Part shown: in pieces, positions 1 through 9,103 of the stretch
How positions within the stretch are numbered: position 1 is the stretch's first letter
How the letters are laid out: every line of letters starts with the position of its first letter
Source of the DNA: Pinibacter soli
GTDB lineage: Bacteria > Bacteroidota > Bacteroidia > Chitinophagales > Chitinophagaceae
Length of the DNA stretch: 64,000 nucleotides
NCBI RefSeq assembly: GCF_029961145.1
Contig: NZ_JASBRG010000007.1
Coordinates: 243,897 to 307,896, forward strand
Direction: 5' to 3'
Translations under genes and position numbers: made by a program
The notes under the pieces: model-generated
Seen by the model: the letters and a program-made list of their open reading frames with translations, nothing else
The model's database searches: none
Told to the model about the DNA's origin: nothing

Positions 1-488
1 GGTCTGGCCAACTTTTTTGCTTTCAAAAATTCTTTTGCCGGAATGGTTGAAAGCCATGTTGGATAGAATATTTGTCCCTTTTCATTAATGAAAGGCAGAT
101 TATTCAAATACAAAATGAACACACGTCCCTGGAACTCCTGCATGTATTTCAACAACCAGTAATAACCGGATACATCGTGTTTATTTTGCGCCGCCCATAT
201 CCAAATTTTCTCTTCTTCATTTCTGCGCATAGTGCCCACCAGCTCTGCGATGGTTTTGTAATCGTCCACTTCATCAGTATCTGCCTTGCCATCATAGTCG
301 CCACCAGCCAGCACTTCCCGCCACCAGTTTTTACGGGCTTCTTTTCCTTCTCCCAAATAAATATTTTCCAATGGGCCAACAGCGTAGTCATCTTTTATTT
401 GTATAACATCGCCTTGCAGGTTTTCATCAAGCGCGATAGCCTGTTTTAGAACTGCGATGTCTGGTTCGTTAAATACTATGTGAAGCAT
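1..488 (-). CDS. DUF1835 domain-containing protein, C-terminus cut by window edge
   Basis: Reading leftwards from an ATG at 488 gives an open frame of 162 codons that runs off the window. It begins MLHIVFNEPDIAVLKQAIAL and continues with the DUF1835 hallmark stretch ending DDYAVGPLENIY, followed by an acidic and Trp-rich region. DUF1835 proteins are usually about 250-300 residues with a C-terminal DUF3658 part, so roughly half is missing here. Function is not established for the family. A periodic AT-rich repeat arm starts 2 nt upstream of the start codon. The family call is confident; the role is unknown. Confidence 0.85.
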   Translation of the reverse strand, partial: MLHIVFNEPDIAVLKQAIALDENLQGDVIQIKDDYAVGPLENIYLGEGKEARKNWWREVLAGGDYDGKADTDEVDDYKTIAELVGTMRRNEEEKIWIWAAQNKHDVSGYYWLLKYMQEFQGRVFILYLNNLPFINEKGQIFYPTWLSTIPAKEFLKAKKLAR

Positions 489-490
489 TT

Positions 491-1032
491 GAATTAATAA
501 TTAATAATTAATAATTAACAGGGTCAGATTTCCTCTATTAATCAAAATTGTTTTTGTTGATGATTGCCGTTAATATTTTTAATATTTCTTCGCAATCGTT
601 TATTAATGAGTTGGCAATTTTTTCTTCTACAATATCTGTCGCCTTTAATAGTCTTAACCAATATCGAGTTTCTCTGGCTTCTCTGTACGCAATCTTCAGT
701 TTATGAACAAAGTCTTTTCTTGAAGATCCACCAATTGCTTCTTCGGCATTGGCACCTATTGAAGTCCCACTTCTTAACAATTGCCCGATTAATTCTTTAT
801 CCGTTCGTTTCGTCTTTAAATATTGAAAGAGCTTAATAATTCTTATTGAAAAACTGAACGTTTTATCAAGAATAACATTGTCTTGCTTCATGTGGTTGTT
901 GCAAGTATTCTATGACCATAGGGCTTCTATATTAATAAAGAATAATTAATTAGGCGCCGGTCTTTATCCCATGATGTTCAAAACACAATAGAGGGTTCTA
1001 CCTATTAATTTTTAATTATTAATTATTAATTG
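491..1032. repeat. Inverted repeat enclosing the four-helix-bundle gene
   Basis: The left arm (491-518) is four copies of a 7-nt unit related to ATTAATA, then a 12-nt interval and CCTCTATT (531-538). The right side mirrors this with AATAGAGG (987-994), an 8-nt interval and then the reverse-complement heptads to 1032. The only gene between the arms is the four-helix-bundle ORF. The right arm overlaps the end of parE and supplies its stop codon. The same heptad family recurs near 7988-8016, 17759-17893 and 22241-22384. Confidence 0.8.
538..891 (-). CDS. Four helix bundle protein (23S rRNA IVS / S23 family)
   Basis: The 117-residue product matches the TIGR02436-type family first seen in intervening sequences of 23S rRNA genes and related in fold to Avd of diversity-generating retroelements. 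Seen features are the basic N-terminal helix, the conserved RSGTSIGANAEEA stretch (about residues 41-53) and the KIAYREARETRYWLRLL stretch (about 67-83), all typical of this family, and usual length. The proteins form pentameric barrels and bind nucleic acid; their cellular role outside rRNA is not settled. Here the gene is not in an rRNA gene but lies between the two arms of an inverted repeat, with its stop codon in the left inner arm. Confidence 0.88.
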   Translation of the reverse strand: MKQDNVILDKTFSFSIRIIKLFQYLKTKRTDKELIGQLLRSGTSIGANAEEAIGGSSRKDFVHKLKIAYREARETRYWLRLLKATDIVEEKIANSLINDCEEILKILTAIINKNNFD

Positions 1033-2927
1033 GCGCTCACAGGTTCTTCCACCAAATCCAACTCCACTCTCAAGTTATCAATAATAAACTCTTGTCTCTC
1101 CTGCGTGTTTTTTCCCATAAAATATTCGAGCAACTGCTGAATATGCGTTTCAGGCATGATCATTACCGGTTGTTTGCGCATGTCGTTGCCGATAAAGCGT
1201 TTGAACTCGTCCGGACTGATCTCTCCCAAACCTTTGAATCGAGTGATTTCCGGTTTGCTGCCAAGCTTTTTAACGGCAGCCTGCTTTTCTGTTTCATCGT
1301 AACAATATATAGTTTCCTGTTTGTTACGAACTCGAAACAAAGGCGTTTCCAAAATGTACACGTGGCCGTTCTTTACGACGTCGGGGAAAAATTGCAGGAA
1401 GAACGTCATTAACAACAAACGGATGTGCATACCATCCACATCGGCATCAGTCGCGATCACGATGTTGTTGTAGCGAAGATCATCGTAGCTTTCTTCGATA
1501 TTCAATGCGTGTTGCAGTAGGTTGAACTCTTCATTTTCATACACTACTTTTTTAGTAAGGCCAAAACTGTTAAGTGGTTTACCACGTAAGCTAAACACCG
1601 CCTGAGTTTCCACGTTACGGGATTTCGTAATGGAACCGCTGGCACTATCACCCTCTGTGATGAAGATGGTGCTTTCCTTCTGTTTCTCTAAAATCGCATC
1701 TTTATCTTTTCCCGTTGCTTCATCGTTGTAGTGATAACGGCAATCTCTTAGTTTGCGGTTGTGCAGATTGGCTTTCTTCGCTCTTTCGTTCGCCAGTTTT
1801 TTTATACCCGCCAGCTCTTTTCTTTCACGCTCGCTTTGCTCGATTCTTTTCTTTAAAGCCTCGGCAGTGGTAGGGTTTCGGTGAAGGAAATTGTCCAATT
1901 CTTTTGAAAGAAACTCGGTCACGAAGTTTTTCATCGTCGGGCCGTTCTCATAAACGTTCAGTGAACCTAGTTTTGTTTTGGTCTGCGACTCAAACACCGG
2001 CTCTTGAACACGCACGGAAACTGCTGCGCAAATGCTGGAACGAATGTCAGCCGCATCGTAATCTTTTTTGTAAAAATCACGAATGGTTTTTACAAACGCT
2101 TCTCTGAATGCCGCAAGATGCGTACCGCCCTGTGTAGTATACTGGCCGTTTACGAATGAATAATATTCTTCACCGTACTGGTTTTCGTGTGTAACCGCCA
2201 CTTCGATATCTTCCCCTTTCAGGTGAATGATTGGGTAACGGATCTCGTCTTCGTTGGTTTTGCGTTGTAGCAAATCAAGAAGGCCGTTTTTGGAAACGTA
2301 TTTTTTGCCATTGTAGTTAATTATCAAACCGGCATTCAAATAGCAGTAGTTCCAAAATTGGTTGTCAAGGTATTCGTGTACAAAATGGAAGCTCTTAAAC
2401 ACGTTATTGTCAGCGATAAACGAAACCAGCGTTCCGTTTGGTTCAGTAGTTTTTGCTTCTTTATGTTCTTTGGTTAAAACACCTTTTTCAAACTCAGCAG
2501 TTTTTTCTTTTCCGTCGCGGAAAGCCGTTACTTTAAACCACGAGCTCAACGCATTCACCGCTTTTGTACCCACACCATTCAACCCAACACTTTTCTGGAA
2601 GGCCTTGCTATCGTATTTCGCACCGGTATTTATTTTACTCACCACATCCACTACTTTTCCTAACGGAATACCGCGGCCATAATCGCGAATGGTAACAGTC
2701 TTGTCTTCAATCGATACCTCCACGTTTTTACCATAGCCCATCGTGTGCTCATCTATACAGTTGTCCATTACCTCTTTCAACAACACGTAAATACCATCAT
2801 CCGGACTGCTTCCATCACCTAATTTACCAATGTACATCCCCGGACGAAGGCGGATATGTTCGCGCCAGTCGAGGCTTCGTATCGAGTCTTCCGTATACTC
2901 AAAATTCTCTTTCTTTTCTTCTGCCAT
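1026..2927 (-). CDS. parE: DNA topoisomerase IV subunit B (ParE)
   Basis: This 633-residue type IIA topoisomerase ATPase subunit powers decatenation with ParC in the cytoplasm. The GHKL ATPase is visible as DNCIDE (55-60), [10 protein letters not shown] (81-90) and [13 protein letters not shown] (115-127). The Toprim acidic centres are EGDSASG (425-431) and DADVDGM (494-500). The C-terminal end carries [12 protein letters not shown]. Length and the [20 protein letters not shown] start fit Bacteroidota ParE rather than GyrB, which has a longer tail; the assignment to ParE over GyrB rests on that and on overall resemblance. parC is not adjacent. The last Asn codon and the TAA stop fall inside a periodic repeat arm. 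Confidence 0.93.
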   Translation of the reverse strand: MAEEKKENFEYTEDSIRSLDWREHIRLRPGMYIGKLGDGSSPDDGIYVLLKEVMDNCIDEHTMGYGKNVEVSIEDKTVTIRDYGRGIPLGKVVDVVSKINTGAKYDSKAFQKSVGLNGVGTKAVNALSSWFKVTAFRDGKEKTAEFEKGVLTKEHKEAKTTEPNGTLVSFIADNNVFKSFHFVHEYLDNQFWNYCYLNAGLIINYNGKKYVSKNGLLDLLQRKTNEDEIRYPIIHLKGEDIEVAVTHENQYGEEYYSFVNGQYTTQGGTHLAAFREAFVKTIRDFYKKDYDAADIRSSICAAVSVRVQEPVFESQTKTKLGSLNVYENGPTMKNFVTEFLSKELDNFLHRNPTTAEALKKRIEQSERERKELAGIKKLANERAKKANLHNRKLRDCRYHYNDEATGKDKDAILEKQKESTIFITEGDSASGSITKSRNVETQAVFSLRGKPLNSFGLTKKVVYENEEFNLLQHALNIEESYDDLRYNNIVIATDADVDGMHIRLLLMTFFLQFFPDVVKNGHVYILETPLFRVRNKQETIYCYDETEKQAAVKKLGSKPEITRFKGLGEISPDEFKRFIGNDMRKQPVMIMPETHIQQLLEYFMGKNTQERQEFIIDNLRVELDLVEEPVSAN

Positions 2928-3162
2928 AGTTTATCTGTTAAAATGGTACCTTTTCCAAACGGTGCGAATTTAAAGGATTGATTATAAAAGCAAAAACCCT
3001 TTCCCAAAATATTTAGTTTTCAGAGAGGGTATTTTATTGTGGAAGTGGGGATATTTATTTTATAAGAAATTGAAAATCTATTTGTTAGTTGATGATTGTT
3101 AGTTGTTAGACTCTGTGTGCAACTTTCTTTTCAAGAATGCAAAAATACCAAAGCTCACCCTT

Positions 3163-3191
3163 GTAGAGAAAAGGCATTGCCTTGTCTCTAC
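3163..3191. repeat. GTAGAGA-type palindromic hairpin after priA
   Basis: A 29-nt near-palindrome with arms GTAGAGAAAAGGCA and TTGCCTTGTCTCTAC, one mismatch in the stem. It begins 1 nt beyond the priA stop codon (3193-3195) on the 3' side of that gene. A sibling copy lies at 24101-24127 over the folP stop and a shorter relative at 47077-47097 after moaD. Confidence 0.8.
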
Positions 3192-3192
3192 C

Positions 3193-5688
3193 CTAATACG
3201 GATCTACATCCGGCGTAATCACTACGCTTTTAAACCGGCTATCATTATGCAAAATGGCTGTCTGCTGCTGGATCATGTGTTTGCAGGCATTGATCAATTG
3301 GGTGTCCTTAGGTAGCTTCAGCATCATTTCCATGAGGTATAAATTCCTGATTTTGTTGATAATAGGTTGGGCAGGCCCAATGATATATTGACCGTAAAGC
3401 GATTGCATTCCCTGTGCGAATGTGCGGGCTGCATGAGCAACAACATCCGGTTTTTTATGTTTAAAAGTTATTTGAAGCAAACGGGTAAATGGTGGGTATT
3501 GAAATTGTTTACGGCTATCAATTTCTGATTTGTAAAAGCTTTTGAAATCGTGCTGTTGCACAAAAAACAGCACCGGCTGGTTGACGTTACGCACCTGTAC
3601 CAACACTTTTCCCTGTTCATTTTTACGTCCGGCGCGGCCACTCACCTGCTCCATCAGCTGGAAGCCACGTTCGCTTACACGAAAATCAGCGAATCCAAGA
3701 ATGGCGTCACCATCCAAAATCCCCACAAGATAAACGTGCTCAAAGTCCAGGCCTTTCACCACCATTTGCGTTCCCACGAGTATGTCTATACGCTGTTGTT
3801 CAAAAAGCTGGATCAATGCATCATGTCCATGTTTTCCTTTTACGGCATCCATATCCATTCGGGAAACTTTGGCATCGGGAAAAAATTCCTGCAACTCTTC
3901 TTCCACCCTTTCTGTTCCAAAATTCTGCTGCGCAAAGTGGTGATTGCCGCAAGCCTCACAGGTATGAACGGGAGGATAATTCGTACCGCAATAATGGCAA
4001 ACCAGTTTATTACTGAGCTTATGAAAGGTGAGCGAAACATCGCAATTGTGGCAATGCGGTATCCAGCCGCAAGTCTGGCAAACCTGGTAAGGCGAGTACC
4101 CGCGACGGTTTTGGAACAAAATGACCTGTTTCTGCTTTTGAAGACTTTCGGTGATGGCTTCCTGGAGAGGAACAGACAGTATTACTTTCCCTTTTTCTTT
4201 TGTAAACAGTTTCTTCGTGTCAACTATTTCAATTTTAGGTAAATCGACATCTCCGAAGCGACTGAGCAATTCGACCAATGCATATTTGCCAACGCTCGCA
4301 TTGTAATAGCTTTCCAGTGACGGTGTGGCACTCCCCAAAATCACGTTCGCACCGAACAAAGAGGCGAAATAGATTGTAGCGTCGCGTGCATGATAGCGTG
4401 GCGCAGGGTCCTGTTGCTTGTAAGAAGAGTCGTGTTCCTCATCGCAAATAACCAATCCCAGATCACGGAAAGGCAGGAACAGCGCTGATCTTGCGCCTAG
4501 AATGATTTTTGCTTCGCCACTTTTTACTTTGTTCCAAATTTCGATGCGTTCGTTTGAATTGAACTTGGAGTGATAAATTGCAATATAACCGCCGAAGTAT
4601 ATTTGCAATCGGCGTATAACCTGCGCCGTAAGTGCAATTTCCGGTAGCATGTACAGCACTTGTTTATTTTTCGCAAGCAGTTCCTCGATTAACTTCACAT
4701 AAATCTGCGTCTTACCGCTGGAAGTTACCCCGTGCAGTAAAGCAACTTGTTTTTGCTGTTGGGATGCTTTGACTTCTTCAAGCGCTTTTTGCTGCGCCTC
4801 CGAAAGCGTAAAATTTATATTGATGCTCTTTGGTAAATTTTTGATCCGGTCTACCGAGCGTTTTTCTATGATTAAAATACCTTTGTCGGCAAGACCTTTC
4901 AATTGTGCTGCGGTAGCGTTTGATTTTTTTAAAAGATCCATTTGTTTTACTTCACCGGTGGTTTTCATGAAATGGAGAAACGCCAGCAATAACTCCATTT
5001 GCTTTTCAGCTTTCTGTAGTTTTTTATCGTTGGAAAGCAAATTGGATAATGCTTCCTCGGTTGCGAACTCCGGGTGAAGAATTACGAAGTTTTCTTTTTT
5101 CTCGGTGTATTTGTTTTTCAAATCTTCCCAAACAAAACAAATCCCTTTTTCTATCAATCGTTTGATAACAGGGTAAACGTGCGAAACGTCCAATATCTGC
5201 TGTACTTCCACCAAACGAAGTTCTTTCTTTAGTAACAAAGCCTCTGCCACCAAAAATTCTTCATCATCCAGGTGAGCGAAATCGTCGCCGGCTTCGTCGT
5301 TGTACATCAACACCGTTTCGCTGCTTAATTTGAAATGCGTGGGCAGCGCAGCTTGCATTACTTCGCCTTCGCTGCACATGTAGTAATCCGAGAGCCATGC
5401 CCACAACTTTAATTGATTCCCAAAAACAATAGGCTCATCATCGAGTACATTTAAAATCGGCTGAGGATTGAATGCCTTTGGTTTTTCCGTGTGCACCAAC
5501 TTCACAATACCTGCATACTTTTTATTTTTCAAAACCACTTCTACGCGGCAACCGGGCTGCACCTTTTCCAGCAAATTTGCCGGAACGGCCCACGTATAAT
5601 TTTTTGGCAAAGCCAACGGTAATAACACTTCCGCAAAATGGGTCGCCTTTTCTGTAAATAAATCCTCTTTATAAGTAGCTCCGCTCAA
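3193..5688 (-). CDS. priA: Primosomal protein N' (replication restart helicase PriA)
   Basis: PriA is the 3'-to-5' superfamily 2 helicase that reloads the replisome at stalled forks. The 831-residue product has an N-terminal DNA-binding part, Walker A GVTSSGKT (320-327), Walker B DEEH (416-419), helicase motif GSATPS (452-457) and eight cysteines that bind two zincs in the family (537, 540, 546, 549, 564, 567, 577, 580). All eight are present, so it should be active. The gene sits 265 nt upstream of parE on the same strand; the interval holds a hairpin just after the priA stop, arguing for a separate transcript. Length is typical for Bacteroidota PriA. Confidence 0.96.
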   Translation of the reverse strand: MSGATYKEDLFTEKATHFAEVLLPLALPKNYTWAVPANLLEKVQPGCRVEVVLKNKKYAGIVKLVHTEKPKAFNPQPILNVLDDEPIVFGNQLKLWAWLSDYYMCSEGEVMQAALPTHFKLSSETVLMYNDEAGDDFAHLDDEEFLVAEALLLKKELRLVEVQQILDVSHVYPVIKRLIEKGICFVWEDLKNKYTEKKENFVILHPEFATEEALSNLLSNDKKLQKAEKQMELLLAFLHFMKTTGEVKQMDLLKKSNATAAQLKGLADKGILIIEKRSVDRIKNLPKSININFTLSEAQQKALEEVKASQQQKQVALLHGVTSSGKTQIYVKLIEELLAKNKQVLYMLPEIALTAQVIRRLQIYFGGYIAIYHSKFNSNERIEIWNKVKSGEAKIILGARSALFLPFRDLGLVICDEEHDSSYKQQDPAPRYHARDATIYFASLFGANVILGSATPSLESYYNASVGKYALVELLSRFGDVDLPKIEIVDTKKLFTKEKGKVILSVPLQEAITESLQKQKQVILFQNRRGYSPYQVCQTCGWIPHCHNCDVSLTFHKLSNKLVCHYCGTNYPPVHTCEACGNHHFAQQNFGTERVEEELQEFFPDAKVSRMDMDAVKGKHGHDALIQLFEQQRIDILVGTQMVVKGLDFEHVYLVGILDGDAILGFADFRVSERGFQLMEQVSGRAGRKNEQGKVLVQVRNVNQPVLFFVQQHDFKSFYKSEIDSRKQFQYPPFTRLLQITFKHKKPDVVAHAARTFAQGMQSLYGQYIIGPAQPIINKIRNLYLMEMMLKLPKDTQLINACKHMIQQQTAILHNDSRFKSVVITPDVDPY

Positions 5689-5749
5689 TACTATATGGTT
5701 GAAGGTGTAAAGTTTAAGACGTAAGGTAGGCGATTTTTGTTAGAGAGAG

Positions 5750-5881
5750 CACACAGATGGCGCAGATTTGACTGATTTACACTGATTAAAAACTGTACTC
5801 TAATTACATTACTCGCACCAACAGAAATATAAAAGTGGACCAATTGATCCACTTTTATATTTATTGACGATAATCAGTGTT
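5750..5881. repeat. ACACAGAT-family arm with short partner
   Basis: A plus-strand arm of the type GCACACAGATGNCRC-GATTTGACTGATTTACACTGATTA runs 5750-5790; only its inner end (ACACTGATTA) finds a partner, TAATCAGTGTT at 5871-5881. The same phrase forms a perfect 34-bp arm at 36418-36577 and a single arm at 59741-59780. A separate terminator hairpin sits inside the interval. Confidence 0.6.
5825..5862 (-). terminator. Hairpin terminator after the surface protein gene
   Basis: A perfect 15-bp stem (AAATATAAAAGTGGA, 5825-5839, with its reverse complement at 5848-5862) closes an 8-nt loop, CCAATTGA. It lies 28 nt beyond the stop of the leftward gene at 5891. The A/T-rich stem ends give a U-run on either strand, so it may work in both directions. 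Confidence 0.7.
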
Positions 5882-5890
5882 TTCTAATAA

Positions 5891-6727
5891 CTACTTCTTC
5901 AATGGCACGCTCACACCCAGGTTCAGGATCATTTCGTAACAACCGAAAGCTTGTCTTGCAGTGCCGTCGGCAACTTTCAGGCCCCAGTAATTTGCGTAAA
6001 CGAGTTTATTGCAATATTCAAGGTAAACATATTTGGCAAATGTCATTCTCAAAGCGGCCTCAACACCTACGTCCATGCCACCTATCTGAAAATTCGGGTC
6101 GTTCTTTTTGCCGAAAATGGTATTCTCGACGTGCGGTATCACCATGCCTACGCCGCCTTTCAGTAACAATGAAGCATCGAACCAATTTGTTTTGAAACTT
6201 GTAAGATGTTTGCGGTGAACAAGGTTGAACAATAGGAAGTTTGCACCATTGTTCAGGAAATATGTCAAAGGCTGTGAAGCATTACCATACGGTTTCGTAT
6301 TATCATAAAAGGCATCCACTGGTTTGCCTTCCATTGTTCCTTTTACGTGCAACAATTGTTCTGTAGCTACAATATATTTTGTGTGGTCAAAGTTGATTTC
6401 AACACCCCAGTTATCTTTAAAGAAGTAGCCTACGCGATAGTTGTACTGGGGAATACTGATCGCTCTGTTGGTTATGCCTTCGTCCCAACCCGGATGGTCG
6501 GCGGCATAAACGTTTATGAATTTGTAGTCGTTTCCAAGGGAAGGTTGGCTAATGTGAATGTTACTTGGGGTGTACCATTCTTTGTTATAACCCCATGAAA
6601 TGTAAAACTCCCCCTTTCTGCCTACTTGTTCTGCTGTTGTTCTTTTCTTTTTTTGTGCAAAAGCTGAGCCTAAAACGAGCGTTAATCCACTCAATAACAT
6701 CAAATACTTAAATCCTTTATTTTTCAT
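5891..6727 (-). CDS. Predicted outer-membrane beta-barrel protein, unknown role
   Basis: I place the start at the internal ATG (6727), because MKNKGFKYLMLLSGLTLVLG followed by SAFAQ is a clean Sec signal peptide while the 46 codons upstream look non-coding. The 278-residue precursor has alternating hydrophobic and polar stretches, many aromatic residues (for example GYFFKDNWGVEINFDHTKY) and ends GVSVPLKK, consistent with a small beta-barrel in the outer membrane. No enzymatic motif is visible and I do not recognise a named family. It is a single-gene unit with its own terminator downstream. Role cannot be inferred from the neighbours (priA upstream, aguA beyond). Confidence 0.65.
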   Translation of the reverse strand: MKNKGFKYLMLLSGLTLVLGSAFAQKKKRTTAEQVGRKGEFYISWGYNKEWYTPSNIHISQPSLGNDYKFINVYAADHPGWDEGITNRAISIPQYNYRVGYFFKDNWGVEINFDHTKYIVATEQLLHVKGTMEGKPVDAFYDNTKPYGNASQPLTYFLNNGANFLLFNLVHRKHLTSFKTNWFDASLLLKGGVGMVIPHVENTIFGKKNDPNFQIGGMDVGVEAALRMTFAKYVYLEYCNKLVYANYWGLKVADGTARQAFGCYEMILNLGVSVPLKK

Positions 6728-6866
6728 TTCCGCGATTTTAAAAAACGAGTCCGCAAATATAGAGGGTTGCGGGCTGTTGCCTGACTGACCTAAATCAGTC
6801 GTCTTTACGTTGACATTTTGTAAAGGAGGCCAAAGGTAGGGAAAAACGGGAAAGGCAAAATTCAAA

Positions 6867-6950
6867 AGTAAAAAGTCAAAAATGGACCCAAACAGTAAGC
6901 AGTTTGCTTCCTGTTTGCGAGTTCTATTTTTGACTTTTGACTTTTTACTT
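6867..6950. repeat. AAGTAAAAAGTCAAAA-family inverted repeat
   Basis: Outer arms of 7-nt units (AAAAGTC type) at 6867-6887 and 6924-6950 flank an inner hairpin formed by CAAACAGTAAGC and GCTTCCTGTTTG. The right arm runs into the aguA stop codon (6949-6951). Single arms of the same family lie at 47199-47227 and 51952-51972. Confidence 0.75.
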
Positions 6951-7986
6951 ATACCAGCGGTTCCTGCTGGCTCAGGCAGTGAAAGCTACCCAAGCCCCAA
7001 ATGATTTCAGTTGAGTCTATGCCCACCACTTTTCTGTCTGTAAAACAGCTTTGAATAATTTGAAGTGCTTTGTCATCTTTATCGCAGCGGAAGGTAGGAA
7101 CAATCACTGCATGATTTGCTATATAAAAATTTGCATAAGATGCCGGAAGCCGCTGATCTTCAAATTCCACAGGATCGGGCATTGGCAGCTCAACAATGTT
7201 CAACTGTTTGCCGTTCAATAATCTTATTTGGCTTAACTGCTGCAGATTATGTTGCAGAATGCCGTAATTCTCGTCATTCTTATTTTCTTCAATTACTGTA
7301 AGAACGGTGTCTTCATTTACAAAGCGAACTGTATCGTCAATGTGGCCATCAGTATCATCGCCAATGATTCCTTCTTCTACCCATAAAATTTGTTCAACGC
7401 CGTAATAGTTGCGCAAATAAGTTTCAATTTCCTCCTGGTTCAACTGGGGGTTTCTATTAGGATTCAGCAAACAGGCAGTTGATGTAAGCAACGTGCCTTT
7501 TCCGTTAAACTCAACAGAACCGCCCTCCATGATAATGTTTGGATAAAAAACAGGAATATCGTAATGCTTTCCGACTAAGGTTGGGATTACATCATCTAAA
7601 TCGTAAGGAGGATATTTCCCACCCCAGGCGTTATAATTCCAGTCAACGATCACTTTTTTCTGCTCCGCATTGGGATTGATCAAAAACGCAGGGCCGTGAT
7701 CGCGGCACCATGCATCGTTTGTAGGGTGCAAAAAGAATTTTACTTTACTGAGGTCCACACCTTCCTTTTGTAAATGGCCGGTAGCAAAAGCTTTCATTGC
7801 TTCATTGTTTACATTGATGCAAACAGTTTCGCTAATGGTAAGTTCTTTTATAAACTGGCAATAATATGGGTAAATGGCATCAATTTTTCCCGGCCAGCTA
7901 GCTTCTTTATGCGGCCAGCTAAGCCAGCAAGCAGCATGACGAGCGAATTCAGCGGGGAAATAATATCCGAGTTCTTTTGGAGTCAT
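6949..7986 (-). CDS. aguA: Agmatine deiminase
   Basis: The enzyme hydrolyses agmatine to N-carbamoylputrescine and ammonia. The 345-residue product belongs to the peptidylarginine-deiminase/amidinotransferase fold. The expected catalytic residues are visible: Asp96 in WCRDHGPAF, Glu154 in MEGGSVEFNGKG, His215 in GDDTDGHIDD and the nucleophile Cys337 in GSFHCLSQQEP. Its product is the substrate of the enzyme encoded just upstream by aguB, so the pair makes putrescine from arginine-derived agmatine. A 134-nt gap with a palindrome separates the two genes; they may still be co-transcribed. No arginine decarboxylase gene is in the window. The periodic repeat next to the ATG is on the upstream side here. 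Confidence 0.93.
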   Translation of the reverse strand: MTPKELGYYFPAEFARHAACWLSWPHKEASWPGKIDAIYPYYCQFIKELTISETVCINVNNEAMKAFATGHLQKEGVDLSKVKFFLHPTNDAWCRDHGPAFLINPNAEQKKVIVDWNYNAWGGKYPPYDLDDVIPTLVGKHYDIPVFYPNIIMEGGSVEFNGKGTLLTSTACLLNPNRNPQLNQEEIETYLRNYYGVEQILWVEEGIIGDDTDGHIDDTVRFVNEDTVLTVIEENKNDENYGILQHNLQQLSQIRLLNGKQLNIVELPMPDPVEFEDQRLPASYANFYIANHAVIVPTFRCDKDDKALQIIQSCFTDRKVVGIDSTEIIWGLGSFHCLSQQEPLV

Positions 7987-7987
7987 T

Positions 7988-8119
7988 TCAATTAATAATT
8001 AATAATTAACAATTAACAGATGTGGCATGCTAACAATTGACTGTTGGTTGAATATGTAATAAGGGCGAATGCGATTCGCCCTTACAGTATCATTTTCAAT
8101 TTTCAACTTTCCATTTTCA
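7988..8119. repeat. Repeat cluster between aguB and aguA
   Basis: Three families are packed in 130 nt: an AT-rich heptad arm (7988-8016) directly upstream of the aguA ATG, a perfect palindrome AAGGGCGAAT-GCG-ATTCGCCCTT at 8061-8083, and a TTTTCAA-type heptad arm (8092-8119) that abuts the aguB stop codon. A sibling of the palindrome is at 63321-63339. Confidence 0.75.
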
Positions 8120-8120
8120 A

Positions 8121-8996
8121 TTAATCCGAGTCTATGTATCGCTTCGTAATTGGCTGGTACGAATCAATTCTTCTGTCTCTCAGAAATGGCCAGTGCGTTC
8201 TGTAGCGGTCGCTTAGTTTGGTATCGATCTCTACCACTGTTGTTTCTTCGTCATCATGAGAAGCAAGGTAAAGAAGGTTGCCAAACGGATTGGCTACGAA
8301 TGATCCACCCCAGAATTTCATTGCACCGTTTTGTTCAAAACCCACGCGGTTCACGCTTACAACGTGTACGCCATTCGCAACTGCGTGGCTGCGTTGAATG
8401 GTTTGCCATGCATTATATTGCTCGCTGTTGGTGTGTTCGTCCTGTGAAGTGGCCCAGCCGATAGCAGTCGGGTAAAACAATATCTCCGCTCCCATCAGTG
8501 CTGTAATTCTCGCAGCTTCTGGATACCACTGATCCCAGCAAATTAGTACACCGATCTTTGCAAATTTTGTCTCAAATATTTTGTAGCCAAGATCGCCTGG
8601 CGTGAAATAAAATTTCTCGTAGTAAGCCGGATCGTCCGGGATATGCATTTTGCGGTATTTGCCAAGGTAAGAACCATCAGCATCCAATACCGCAGTTGTA
8701 TTATGATACAAGCCTTGCGCTCTTTTTTCAAACAAGGAAGCAATGATCACAACGCCCAGCTCCTTTGCCACCGCAGACAATGCGTCTGTGGACGGGCCAG
8801 GTATAGGTTCTGCCAACTGGAAGTTGTCATAATCTTCCACATCGCAGAAATATAAAGAAGTGAAAAGCTCTTGCAGGCAAACGATTTGTGCGCCTTTTGC
8901 TGCTGCTTCTTTCACTTTAGAAATCGCCTTATCCAGATTTTCCTGCTTGTTGGCCGTGCAGCTCATCTGCACCAATCCCACTTTTACTTTGCCCAT
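8121..8996 (-). CDS. aguB: N-carbamoylputrescine amidase (nitrilase superfamily)
   Basis: This cytoplasmic amidase converts N-carbamoylputrescine to putrescine, CO2 and ammonia, the step after agmatine deiminase. The 291-residue protein has the Glu-Lys-Cys triad of the carbon-nitrogen hydrolase superfamily: Glu43 (LQELF), Lys116 (YRKMHIP) and Cys153 (LICWDQWYPE). The DPAYYEKFYF region and the CWDQWYPEAAR context are characteristic of AguB rather than of generic nitrilases. It lies first in the leftward pair aguB-aguA. The TAA stop is the first triplet of a TTGAAAA-type repeat arm. Confidence 0.93.
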   Translation of the reverse strand: MGKVKVGLVQMSCTANKQENLDKAISKVKEAAAKGAQIVCLQELFTSLYFCDVEDYDNFQLAEPIPGPSTDALSAVAKELGVVIIASLFEKRAQGLYHNTTAVLDADGSYLGKYRKMHIPDDPAYYEKFYFTPGDLGYKIFETKFAKIGVLICWDQWYPEAARITALMGAEILFYPTAIGWATSQDEHTNSEQYNAWQTIQRSHAVANGVHVVSVNRVGFEQNGAMKFWGGSFVANPFGNLLYLASHDDEETTVVEIDTKLSDRYRTHWPFLRDRRIDSYQPITKRYIDSD

Positions 8997-9103
8997 GTCC
9001 GGTTATTGATTTTGAAGCGCAAAATTACTTATTATCAATTAATAATTACTAAAACCAGGTTTAATAATTGGTTGGCGAAATGTTATGATTTCTCCAGTCG
9101 CCG

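Noticed and set aside
149-391. Minus-strand 80-codon ORF at the left edge
   Set aside because: It overlaps the DUF1835 gene in another frame on the same strand and has no family features.
491-518. Tandem short repeats as a CRISPR array
   Set aside because: Units are 7-8 nt with no spacers and no cas genes; arms are arranged as mirrored pairs.
6728-6865. Upstream in-frame start for the surface protein at 5891
   Set aside because: It would place 46 unlikely residues before an obvious signal peptide.
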